A DNA stretch of 6,605 bases from an uncultured Clostridia bacterium (GCA_947176675.1 CAMWRN010000137.1:1-6605); one strand, 5' to 3'. Shown: positions 1 to 6,165, counted from the first letter of the stretch. A program made the numbers and translations. Notes: a model not told the origin generated them from the sequence alone.

Positions 1-246
1 CTGGTAATGACAGTAGAACCCGGCTGCGGGGGACAGGGATGTATGTCCGATATGCCGGAAAAGATCGCCGAGGTAAAAAAACTGATTTCGGACAGGGGAC
101 TCGATATCCCCATAGAAGTGGACGGAGGAATAAACGGCGGCACTGCCGAGCTTGTGAAAAACGCGGGAGCGGACGTGCTTGTAGCAGGGTCGTATCTGTT
201 TAAATCACAGGATATAGAAGCGGCTGTACACAGCTTGCTGGAATAA
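1..246 (+). CDS. rpe: Ribulose-phosphate 3-epimerase, C-terminal part (cut by window start)
   Basis: This is the last 81 residues of a cytosolic TIM-barrel enzyme that interconverts D-ribulose 5-phosphate and D-xylulose 5-phosphate in the pentose phosphate pathway. The frame is open from base 1 and ends at TAA 244-246. Visible family signatures are LVMTVEPGCGGQ (family form close to LVMTVNPGFGGQ), then KIAEVKKL, the VDGGIN strand carrying the catalytic/metal-binding Asp, and GADVLVAGSYLF, the phosphate-binding end of the barrel. One small oddity is Cys in place of the usual Phe in the PGFGGQ loop. The internal ATG at base 7 is not the start, because the conserved strand begins upstream of it. 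In many Firmicutes rpe follows the prkC and rsgA genes; those would lie outside the window. The next gene begins 28 bases downstream with no terminator between, so cotranscription is likely. The family assignment is confident. Confidence 0.93.
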   Translation: MVMTVEPGCGGQGCMSDMPEKIAEVKKLISDRGLDIPIEVDGGINGGTAELVKNAGADVLVAGSYLFKSQDIEAAVHSLLE

Positions 247-256
247 AAATACAAAC

Positions 257-262
257 GAGGTG
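257..262 (+). promoter_or_regulatory. Ribosome binding site deciding the rnfD-like start
   Basis: GAGGTG matches the anti-Shine-Dalgarno sequence and lies 12 bases before ATG 275. The in-frame GTG at 260 falls inside this site and has no purine-rich element upstream, so ATG 275 is preferred. The spacing is at the long end of the normal range. Confidence 0.55.
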
Positions 263-274
263 TTTCTTCATTTT

Positions 275-1306
275 ATGGAGTTGAAACGAAAACCCGAATT
301 CAATGTAATGACGGACATGCTTATCGTGCTGCTTATAATGGCAGTCGTATCGGTGTACTATTACGGAATGAGGGCGGCGGCGGTAATTATCGTTACGGCG
401 GCGGTAAGTGTTGCGGCGGATCTTGTCTGCCTGAAGCTGAGAAAGAAAGAGCGTGACAGGAAAGACTTGTCCGCACTGCTGACGGGTCTTACACTGGGAC
501 TGATGATGTCCGCGTCTGTTCCGTATCTTGAAGCTGCGGCTGCGGCGATTTTTGCGGCTGTTGCGGCTAAGCACGCTTTCGGAGGTCACGGCTGCGAAAT
601 ATTCAATCCGGCTGCGGTGGGATTCCTGTTTGCGTCGTTGTGCTTTCCGGAAAATATGCTTACATATCCGCGGATATTTACCGATATACCCATGTCGTCG
701 GTAGTTCCGTCGGATATTCTGACACAGTCCATGACGAAGACGTTTCTCGTTACGGGAACGTCATCTGTGTCGCTGATAGACGTTCTTGTGGGAAGGTTTA
801 CGGGTCCCATGGGGACAGGCTTTATTATAGTGCTTGCCGTTGCGGCTGTGTTTCTCATGATACGGCGTTCCATATCCGCGATAACATTTTTCACTGAGCT
901 TGCGGTCATGAGTCTGTACGCGTTTATATGCTATGATTTTGATCCTATGTCCGTTTTGTACTTCTTTGCGGGAGGAATGACCCTTTTCGGAATGATTTTC
1001 CTTTCCTGCGACTACAGCGTTATTCCGAAAACGGCGAGTTCCCGCTTTTTGTACGGACTTGTCATAAGTATATGTTTGATAGTGTTCTGCCGGTATTCGG
1101 CAACTGAAAACGCCGTGGTCTACGCGGTAATAGTCTCGTCTCCCATAGGGATAGAGCTTGACAGACGCTCGCTTTCCTTTGCGGATATGCTTAAAAAGCG
1201 TAAGAGAAGAAAAGGAAAGGGTCTGTTAAATAGCAGGAACAAGCTTCTGGGAAGTATTAGCGAAACGCTGGAAATGCTTGACAATGATGATAAACGGGAG
1301 AGTTGA
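275..1306 (+). CDS. rnfD: Divergent RnfD/NqrB-like membrane protein
   Basis: A 343-residue integral membrane protein with about nine or ten hydrophobic segments, of the NqrB/RnfD family. In canonical Rnf or Na+-NQR complexes this subunit carries a covalently bound FMN and forms part of the ion path. Family signatures include an N-terminal helix followed by VYYYGMRAA (27-35), GLTLGLMMSASVPY (71-84), and the strong FGGHGCEIFNPAAVG block (102-116, family form FGGxGxNxFNPAxxG). The rest is divergent. No S/T-G-A-T flavinylation motif is present: the expected SxATPL position reads MTKTFL (153-158), with a TGTS at 160-163. The FMATDPVT block appears as FLSCDYSV (242-249), keeping only the Asp. The GETSA-type segment is also changed. 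A cytoplasmic tail (about 301-343) rich in Lys/Arg follows the last helix. Homology is confident; ordinary redox function is doubtful. The stop lies two bases before the next start. Confidence 0.85.
   Translation: MELKRKPEFNVMTDMLIVLLIMAVVSVYYYGMRAAAVIIVTAAVSVAADLVCLKLRKKERDRKDLSALLTGLTLGLMMSASVPYLEAAAAAIFAAVAAKHAFGGHGCEIFNPAAVGFLFASLCFPENMLTYPRIFTDIPMSSVVPSDILTQSMTKTFLVTGTSSVSLIDVLVGRFTGPMGTGFIIVLAVAAVFLMIRRSISAITFFTELAVMSLYAFICYDFDPMSVLYFFAGGMTLFGMIFLSCDYSVIPKTASSRFLYGLVISICLIVFCRYSATENAVVYAVIVSSPIGIELDRRSLSFADMLKKRKRRKGKGLLNSRNKLLGSISETLEMLDNDDKRES
1296..1300 (+). promoter_or_regulatory. Ribosome binding site deciding the rnfE-like start
   Basis: GGGAG lies 8 bases before GTG 1309 but only 2 bases before the in-frame TTG at 1303. 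The spacing therefore supports GTG 1309 as the start. The site lies within the last codons of the rnfD-like gene, which suggests coupled translation. Confidence 0.65.
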
Positions 1307-1308
1307 TT

Positions 1309-1929
1309 GTGAGTAACGACAATAATAACAGTCTGAAGAAGATAATGCTGAACGGGTTGCTGAATAAAAATCCCATTCTGGTAAGCGGAATGGTGATCGC
1401 TCCCGTGATCGTGCTGGCGAATAATTTCAAGAACGCGGTAATGCTTGTCATTGCATTCTCGCTGATAACCTTTTTCACGCTGCTTGTGTCATCATTTGTG
1501 CCTAAGAGCATCGTCTACACGATAAGAATAATCCTCTATACGCTTATCGGCGCACTGGTTTATGTTCCGTCGGTAATACTGCTGAACTACTTCATGCCGG
1601 AGGGCGTGGAGGCTATCGGGATATTTTTCCCGCTGTTCATAACAAACAGTTTTATAGTTACCCGTTCGGAGTCTATATTCTTTTTGGAAACAAAAGGGAA
1701 AATGTTTCTGGACATAGTATTCTGTATACTCGGATATGACGCGGCAGTGCTAATATTTGCAGCGCTGAGGGAAATACTCGCTTCGGGAACTATCGGCGGG
1801 AAAATGACAGGAATGCCCGCGTCCTTCAGAGTATTTGAGCACCCTTTCGGCGGATTTATCATGCTGGGACTTTTTGCTGCTCTGTTCAGAAGTATTCTCC
1901 TTCTGATAAAGCGGGTGCGTCAGAAGTAG
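1309..1929 (+). CDS. rnfE: Divergent RnfE/NqrD-like membrane protein lacking the Fe-S cysteines
   Basis: A 206-residue protein with six hydrophobic segments, the family's usual size and topology. GTG 1309 is chosen over the longer TTG 1303 because of ribosome-binding-site spacing. RnfE signatures are GLLNKNPILVSG (16-27, family form GxxxENPVLVQxLG), IGIFFPLFITNSFIVTRSES (103-122, family form LGIFIPLIVVNCIILGRAEA) and ALREILASGTIGG (152-164, family form xIREILGxGTxxG). In canonical complexes RnfA and RnfE each give two cysteines to a [2Fe-2S] cluster in the middle of the membrane. Here the Cys of the GLCPTLAV segment aligns with Ala31 and the Cys of the VVNC segment with Ser114. The only cysteine in the whole protein is Cys139, in a different helix. 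The fold is thus retained while both ligands are gone. The next gene follows after 12 bases, its ribosome binding site overlapping this stop codon. Family assignment is good; the functional role is unknown. Confidence 0.83.
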   Translation: MSNDNNNSLKKIMLNGLLNKNPILVSGMVIAPVIVLANNFKNAVMLVIAFSLITFFTLLVSSFVPKSIVYTIRIILYTLIGALVYVPSVILLNYFMPEGVEAIGIFFPLFITNSFIVTRSESIFFLETKGKMFLDIVFCILGYDAAVLIFAALREILASGTIGGKMTGMPASFRVFEHPFGGFIMLGLFAALFRSILLLIKRVRQK

Positions 1930-1933
1930 GAGG
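1928..1933 (+). promoter_or_regulatory. Perfect ribosome binding site for the rnfA-like gene
   Basis: AGGAGG overlaps the TAG stop of the rnfE-like gene (1927-1929) and sits 8 bases before ATG 1942. A consensus site in this position suggests that the gene is actively translated and coupled to the gene before it. Confidence 0.8.
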
Positions 1934-1941
1934 AATTTCTA

Positions 1942-2535
1942 ATGGATATGCTGAAAAATATAATACTCACCGCATTTACAGCGGTGTTTGCGGAAAATAT
2001 AATCTTTTCCGGAGCGCTTGGTACAAGTACGCTGATAATTGTGTCGAGAAACCGAAAAAACCTGTTAGGCTTCGGTTTGAGCGTTACCTATATAACCGCA
2101 CTGATGAGCGTTATTACCTATTTTCTCAACAAAGCGCTGAGAATCGACGAAAACAGCTATATTTATACGCCGCTTGTGTATATAATAATTCTCGGAGCGG
2201 TGTATATCCTGACGCTGCTGTGCCTGTGGAGATTCGCTCCCGCAGTGTTCAGAAGAATGAAAAAGTATATACACATTTCCGCGTTCAACTGTGCTGTACT
2301 GGGGGCGCTGTTCCTTATCTCGGAACGGTGCGAGACTCTTGGCGAATATTTTATCCACGGTTTGGGGATCGGTCTTGGTTTTGTGCTTGCCGTGTATCTT
2401 ACGGCAATAGTTTACGACAGGCTGTATTCGGAAAAAGCTCCTTACTCGTTCAGAGGATATCCGCTGCTTCTTATTTATATAGGGATACTCGGCATGGCTT
2501 TTTGGGGACTTTCCGGTCATACATTAAAATTTTGA
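1942..2535 (+). CDS. rnfA: Divergent RnfA/NqrE-like membrane protein with one of two Fe-S cysteines lost
   Basis: A 197-residue protein with six predicted membrane segments, matching RnfA in length. Signatures are ENIIFSGALGTST (18-30, family form NNFVLSRFLGICPF), NCAVLGALFL (116-125, a strong match to TTNCAVLGxAL), GIGLGFVLAVYL (142-153, family form GxGLGFTLALxL), and APYSFRGYPLLL (166-177, family form VPxxFRGxPIAL) followed by MAFWGLSG. In Rnf/NQR the two cysteines in the first and second of these segments ligate a [2Fe-2S] cluster together with two from RnfE. Here the first is Ser29 and the second, Cys117, is kept. The downstream acidic/arginine segment (IRER) reads VYDR. The next gene follows after 22 bases. 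No rnfB, which usually follows rnfA in clostridial operons, is present downstream. Homology is confident; a canonical electron-transfer role is unlikely. Confidence 0.85.
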   Translation: MDMLKNIILTAFTAVFAENIIFSGALGTSTLIIVSRNRKNLLGFGLSVTYITALMSVITYFLNKALRIDENSYIYTPLVYIIILGAVYILTLLCLWRFAPAVFRRMKKYIHISAFNCAVLGALFLISERCETLGEYFIHGLGIGLGFVLAVYLTAIVYDRLYSEKAPYSFRGYPLLLIYIGILGMAFWGLSGHTLKF

Positions 2536-2557
2536 AAGATTGAAGGGATGATAGGCA

Positions 2558-3784
2558 ATGGACCGTCGCGGCAGAAAAATTTACCGTACTCGCGCAGGAA
2601 ACCGTAAAAGAAGAGCGCAGAATTTTTTTAAAGTTCTGTTTATGCTGATAATTTTGGCGGCGCTGGTTTTTGTTGGATACAGCGTAGCGAAGCCTGTTTA
2701 TAAGTATTTTTCTGAAAGAAGCGATAAGGATTCTTCGGAGGAGACTGTTCCGTGGACTCCGCCGGTCATGCCTGATGATACAGACAGTATGGGAGAAACG
2801 ACTGACGTTCCGGATGAGACAAGCGGTGCGGCCGACGATACAGCGGCTGACGGCAATAAAATGGATTTTTCGGCTTATCAGCTTCCGGAGACGGCTCTTA
2901 TTTCCGAGTCCGATCTTAAAGCAGCTTTGGAAAATGCAAAGGGAAGCGGCTACACGGCTGTTGTTGTCACACTGAAAGCAGAGGGCGGAAAAATCTACTA
3001 CAAAACCAATTCACAGATGGCTCTCAGCGCGGAGGACGCAGTGGTCGGAAATATGTACGCTGGACAGATCGCAGGTATGATAAAGAATGCGGGATTTACG
3101 CCTATCGCAAAGATTAACCTTCTTGAGGATCACAACTGGTACGGAGAGTACAAAACAGGCGCGTACCGCTTTGAAGGCAGTACCTCCACATGGCTCGATG
3201 ACTCTGCCGCAAACGGAGGAAAGCCTTGGCTGTCTCCCTTTGATACCGATACCCAGAGCTATGCGGCGTACCTTGCAAACGAGATTTCAGGCTCAAGCTT
3301 TGACTGTATTATTTTTGACGGTATTGTTTTCCCGAATTTCCGCAGTTCCGATCTTAACTATGTCGGCGCTATCGTTAAGGATCCGGAAAAGTACAAGACT
3401 CTTATAAGCATTACTGATATTGCCGCAAAGGCTGCGGAAGCAAACGGAGCGTCCGTAATGGCAACCGTTTCGGCAGGAGAGATAATCGGCGGAAAGTCCG
3501 ATCTGTTCAAGCCTGCGGAGCTTACGGTGAAGACTGTTTCGGTGGAATACTTCCCGAGCGAGCTGGAAAATACCGCCTTGATAAACGGCGAGGAGATCGC
3601 GCTTTCGGAACTTACGGCGTATGATAAGGCGACTGTGGTCTTCGGCGAGATAAAACGTCTTGCAGGCGAGGATATGACAATAGTTCCCGCCGTAAGGCAG
3701 ACAGATTTCTCTCAGGCTGATTTCAGCGAGACCATATCCGCTTTTATGGACTTGGGATTCAGTTCTTATATAATTCTCGGATAA
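2558..3784 (+). CDS. Membrane-anchored putative glycoside-hydrolase-like protein (DUF4015 type)
   Basis: A 408-residue protein with a very basic cytoplasmic N-terminus (1-20), one hydrophobic segment (about 24-43) without a lipobox, a low-complexity acidic Thr/Pro-rich linker (52-102), and an extracellular domain (about 105-408). The domain resembles the putative glycoside hydrolase (DUF4015) TIM-barrel family: GYTAVVVTLKAEGGKIYY (131-148) matches the NAVVIDVKDDxGxVTY strand, TPIAKINLLEDHNW (181-194) the IARIVVFKD strand, KPWLSPFDTDTQSYAAYLA (222-240) the WVDPYxxEVWxYN segment, and FDCIIFDGIVFP (248-259) the FDEIQFDYVRFP segment. The last is degenerate: Asp254 is kept, but the usual Tyr and Arg are missing. 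Catalytic activity has not been established for this family as far as I know, so envelope polysaccharide binding or cleavage is only a guess. ATG 2558 has AAGGG 10 bases upstream. It is probably the last gene of the rpe-led unit and sits before a PBP gene. Confidence 0.7.
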   Translation: MDRRGRKIYRTRAGNRKRRAQNFFKVLFMLIILAALVFVGYSVAKPVYKYFSERSDKDSSEETVPWTPPVMPDDTDSMGETTDVPDETSGAADDTAADGNKMDFSAYQLPETALISESDLKAALENAKGSGYTAVVVTLKAEGGKIYYKTNSQMALSAEDAVVGNMYAGQIAGMIKNAGFTPIAKINLLEDHNWYGEYKTGAYRFEGSTSTWLDDSAANGGKPWLSPFDTDTQSYAAYLANEISGSSFDCIIFDGIVFPNFRSSDLNYVGAIVKDPEKYKTLISITDIAAKAAEANGASVMATVSAGEIIGGKSDLFKPAELTVKTVSVEYFPSELENTALINGEEIALSELTAYDKATVVFGEIKRLAGEDMTIVPAVRQTDFSQADFSETISAFMDLGFSSYIILG

Positions 3785-3822
3785 AGGTTCGGCACAGGCA
3801 GGAATCAAACGGTGCTGCCTTT
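3783..3822 (+). terminator. Weak terminator-like hairpin after the glycoside-hydrolase-like gene
   Basis: AAAGG (3783-3787) pairs with CCTTT (3818-3822) and CGGCAC (3790-3795) with GTGCTG (3812-3817, one G-U pair), with a two-base bulge and a 16-base loop. An alternative smaller stem pairs AGGCAG (3796-3801) with CTGCCT (3815-3820). Only three T residues follow the stem before GGG, so intrinsic termination would be inefficient. The position directly after the stop codon and before a clear promoter makes a transcription boundary plausible. Confidence 0.35.
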
Positions 3823-3847
3823 GGGATGAAATTTATGTGTTGGAATG

Positions 3848-3894
3848 TTTACAATTTTCTTTAAAATATTACAATTTACATTTTAGGCTTTACA
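3848..3894 (+). repeat. Four TTACA words in an AT-rich tract upstream of the PBP promoter
   Basis: TTACA occurs at 3849-3853, 3869-3873, 3876-3880 and 3890-3894, the last being part of the -35 hexamer. Three of them are TTTACA (3848, 3875, 3889). The first, second and fourth are spaced 20 and 21 bases apart, about two helical turns each. The tract could be an UP element, a binding site for a regulator, or chance in AT-rich DNA. Confidence 0.35.
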
Positions 3895-3917
3895 ACTGAG
3901 GAAATATGTGGTACACT
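3889..3917 (+). promoter_or_regulatory. Sigma-A-type extended -10 promoter for the PBP gene
   Basis: TTTACA (3889-3894) and TACACT (3912-3917) are separated by exactly 17 bases, with TG at 3909-3910 giving an extended -10. Each hexamer is close to the TTGACA/TATAAT consensus. The AT-rich DNA upstream could serve as an UP element. Transcription would begin near 3924, giving a short leader of about 25 bases. Confidence 0.72.
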
Positions 3918-3934
3918 TGCAGAAAGATTCGGCT

Positions 3935-3942
3935 AAAGGAGG
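3935..3942 (+). promoter_or_regulatory. Strong ribosome binding site of the PBP gene
   Basis: AAAGGAGG lies 6 bases before ATG 3949 and fixes the start of the penicillin-binding protein. Confidence 0.85.
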
Positions 3943-3948
3943 CAGAGC

Positions 3949-6165
3949 ATGGCTTATAATAAAGATACAGTCCCCGAAGAATCGGGAAAACGCAGAAAAA
4001 AGAAAAAACGCAAGGTCAATCCCATTAAAAGGACCTTGGCGGTCATAGGTACTACGATACTCTCGCTGGTGCTGATAGTTATTATAACAGGTTCGATAAT
4101 TGCGGCGGCGCTGACGGTGTATGTGCTCCAGTTTGTGGATCAGGATCAGGTGGATATCTCTCTGTCCGATCTCGATCTGGACTATACGACGTTTATTTAC
4201 GCTTATGACAAGAACGATTCGCTGGTTGAGCTTGCAAGCATAAGCCGCAATGCAGACAGAATCCCTGTCACAATTGATAAGATACCTCAGCACGTTCAGG
4301 ACGCTTTCGTCTACACAGAGGACGAGCGTTTCTACGAGCATGCGGGCGTTGACTGGAAGCGTACCTTTACCGCGTTCCTTAACGAAATACTGCATTTTTT
4401 GGGCGGCAGACAGGGTGGTTCGACCATTACTCAGCAGCTTGTAAAGAATGTTACGGGTGACGACGACGCCAACTGGGACAGAAAAATGCGTGAGATATTC
4501 CGTGCGGCGCAGCTTGAAAAATACTGTACCAAAACGGATATCCTCGAAGCGTACCTCAACTATATCGGCTTCGGAGGAAGTACTGCCGGCATTCAGGCCG
4601 CTTCCCTCAAATACTTCGGCAAGGACGTTTCAGAGCTTTCTATCGCAGAAGGAGCGTGTCTTGCGGCAATACCTAAAAACCCCGAAAACTACAACCCCTT
4701 TGCGAGGGGCATAGTTGACAGTGATACGGACGAGTTCAAGACAGGTCTGGAGTGGAATCTGGAGCGTCAGCAGACCGTTTTGTGGCTGATGTACAAGAAC
4801 GCCTGCATTTCTCAGAGAGAGTATGAGGAGGCTTGCGATGAGAAGATTGTTTTCCGCGACCCCAACGCTAAGGACGATGTTGATGAGGGTAATGGTATTC
4901 AGGACTGGTTTGTGGATATGGTCATCTATGATGTAATAACCGATTTTCAGGAGCTTTACGGAATAGAACAGGACGAAGCCAGCGACAAACTCTACAACGG
5001 CGGTTACAAGATATATACAACGGTTGATCTTGATATGCAGAAGGCTGTGGAGGCAAAGTATAAGGACTATACTACTTTCTCGGATACAGTTCTTGCAGAT
5101 CCTCCCGAATCGGCATTCATCTGCATGGACTATACGGGAAATATCAAGGCGGTTGTGGGTGCGATTGGCGAAAAGGCAGGTTCCAATATTTGGAACAACG
5201 CTACCCGATCTAAGCGTTCTCCCGGTTCCTGCATAAAGCCTATAACATCTTACGGATATGGTTTGGAGTATGACTTCTTCACTTGGTCAACGGTGTTCAT
5301 CAATAAACCTCTCGATAATGAGATCATTGACGAGGAAACAGGTTTGCCCCGTAAGTGGCCCTATAACTACAATTCCAAAAGCTGGGATTACGGCGGATAT
5401 TTTACGTTCCAAGCTCTTCAGCGTTCGCTGAATACCGTTCCGGCTCAGCTTATAGAGCAGGAAACTCCGCAGGAGGTATTTGAATTCCTGCAAAACCGTT
5501 TCCAAATTACAACTCTTACAGCTGCCGATGCGGATATCGCTCCTCTTTCGGTAGGAGCGCTTACCGAGGGTCTTACTCTTAAAGAGCTTGTTGCGGCATA
5601 TCAGGCGTTCGGAAACGGAGGAAAATACTACAGACCCACTTCCTATACGCAGGTCGTTGACGGAAAGGGCAAGGTGGTATTGCAGCACAAATATATGCCC
5701 ATTCAGGCGATAAGCAGCGATACAGCCTATATTATGAACAAGCTTATGCAGACGGTAATCGAGGGTCCAAACGGAACCGGACGTGCCGCAAAGCTTGTCA
5801 ATACACCGCTTATCGGTAAGACGGGTACGTCTCAGGACTGGCACGACCTGTCATTTGTTGGCTGTACTCCCGATTACGTTAGCGGAGTATGGTACGGTTA
5901 TTCGACTCCGAAGCAGATTCCTACGGGAACTTACTATAGTTCATCTCAGGTGTGGAAAAATGTTTTCGGCGATATTGCCGAAGCGGAGGAGGGAAAAACT
6001 TTCCCGGAAAATAACGAGGTACAGGAGCTTTATTACTGCACTCAGACAGGCAAGCTTGCGGGAGCAAGGTGTCCCACAGGTTCGGTAGGATATTACAAAA
6101 AGACTTTTGTTCCTGAAATGTGTACCGAGGATCACAGCAAAAAGAAAGACGAGGGACAATCCTGA
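3949..6165 (+). CDS. Class A (bifunctional) penicillin-binding protein, PBP1A family
   Basis: A 738-residue cell-wall synthase (ponA-like) that polymerises lipid II into glycan strands and cross-links stem peptides outside the membrane. It has a basic cytoplasmic N-terminus (11-28) and one membrane anchor (about 29-60). The GT51 glycosyltransferase domain (about 95-260) shows motif 1 TEDERFYEHAGVD (123-135, catalytic Glu124), motif 2 GGSTITQQLVKN (156-167), motif 3 RKMRE (178-182), motif 4 ILEAYLNYIGFG (198-209) and motif 5 from 230. The transpeptidase domain carries S427-C-I-K430 (nucleophile Ser427), S493-L-N495 and K624-T-G-T-S628, all intact. The C-terminal extension has cysteines 697, 708 and 725 and ends in a charged tail. 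The length is typical, and there is no PASTA or fibronectin module. It has its own promoter and probably drives the following gene through overlapping stop and start codons. The assignment is firm. Confidence 0.96.
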   Translation: MAYNKDTVPEESGKRRKKKKRKVNPIKRTLAVIGTTILSLVLIVIITGSIIAAALTVYVLQFVDQDQVDISLSDLDLDYTTFIYAYDKNDSLVELASISRNADRIPVTIDKIPQHVQDAFVYTEDERFYEHAGVDWKRTFTAFLNEILHFLGGRQGGSTITQQLVKNVTGDDDANWDRKMREIFRAAQLEKYCTKTDILEAYLNYIGFGGSTAGIQAASLKYFGKDVSELSIAEGACLAAIPKNPENYNPFARGIVDSDTDEFKTGLEWNLERQQTVLWLMYKNACISQREYEEACDEKIVFRDPNAKDDVDEGNGIQDWFVDMVIYDVITDFQELYGIEQDEASDKLYNGGYKIYTTVDLDMQKAVEAKYKDYTTFSDTVLADPPESAFICMDYTGNIKAVVGAIGEKAGSNIWNNATRSKRSPGSCIKPITSYGYGLEYDFFTWSTVFINKPLDNEIIDEETGLPRKWPYNYNSKSWDYGGYFTFQALQRSLNTVPAQLIEQETPQEVFEFLQNRFQITTLTAADADIAPLSVGALTEGLTLKELVAAYQAFGNGGKYYRPTSYTQVVDGKGKVVLQHKYMPIQAISSDTAYIMNKLMQTVIEGPNGTGRAAKLVNTPLIGKTGTSQDWHDLSFVGCTPDYVSGVWYGYSTPKQIPTGTYYSSSQVWKNVFGDIAEAEEGKTFPENNEVQELYYCTQTGKLAGARCPTGSVGYYKKTFVPEMCTEDHSKKKDEGQS

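Noticed and set aside
260..274. GTG 260 as the start of the rnfD-like gene
   Set aside because: It lies inside the only ribosome binding site and would add FLHF, which does not resemble the family N-terminus. ATG 275 is preferred.
1278..1306. An internal promoter starting with TTGACA at 1278-1283 before the rnfE-like gene
   Set aside because: No acceptable -10 hexamer lies 16-18 bases downstream.
1303..1308. TTG 1303 as the start of the rnfE-like gene
   Set aside because: The GGGAG site would be only two bases away. GTG 1309 has 8-base spacing and does not overlap the upstream stop codon.
275..2535. A working canonical Rnf ferredoxin:NAD+ oxidoreductase
   Set aside because: RnfC, RnfG and RnfB are absent from the window and the cluster and flavin attachment sites are degraded, so the locus should not be annotated as a complete electron-transport complex.
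3293..3808. Long minus-strand open frames (also 200-589, 2065-2520, 3883-4395 and 5287-5844)
   Set aside because: They lie opposite confidently identified genes, have no convincing ribosome binding sites and encode low-complexity Arg/Ser/Cys-rich sequence without recognisable domains.
3848..3894. PhoP or WalR boxes formed by the TTACA words (TGTAA on the other strand)
   Set aside because: Those regulators use direct repeats at about 11-base periods. The spacings here are 20, 7 and 14 bases, which do not fit.
3848..3894. A CRISPR array or other long direct repeat
   Set aside because: The shared word is only five or six bases and the spacing is irregular.
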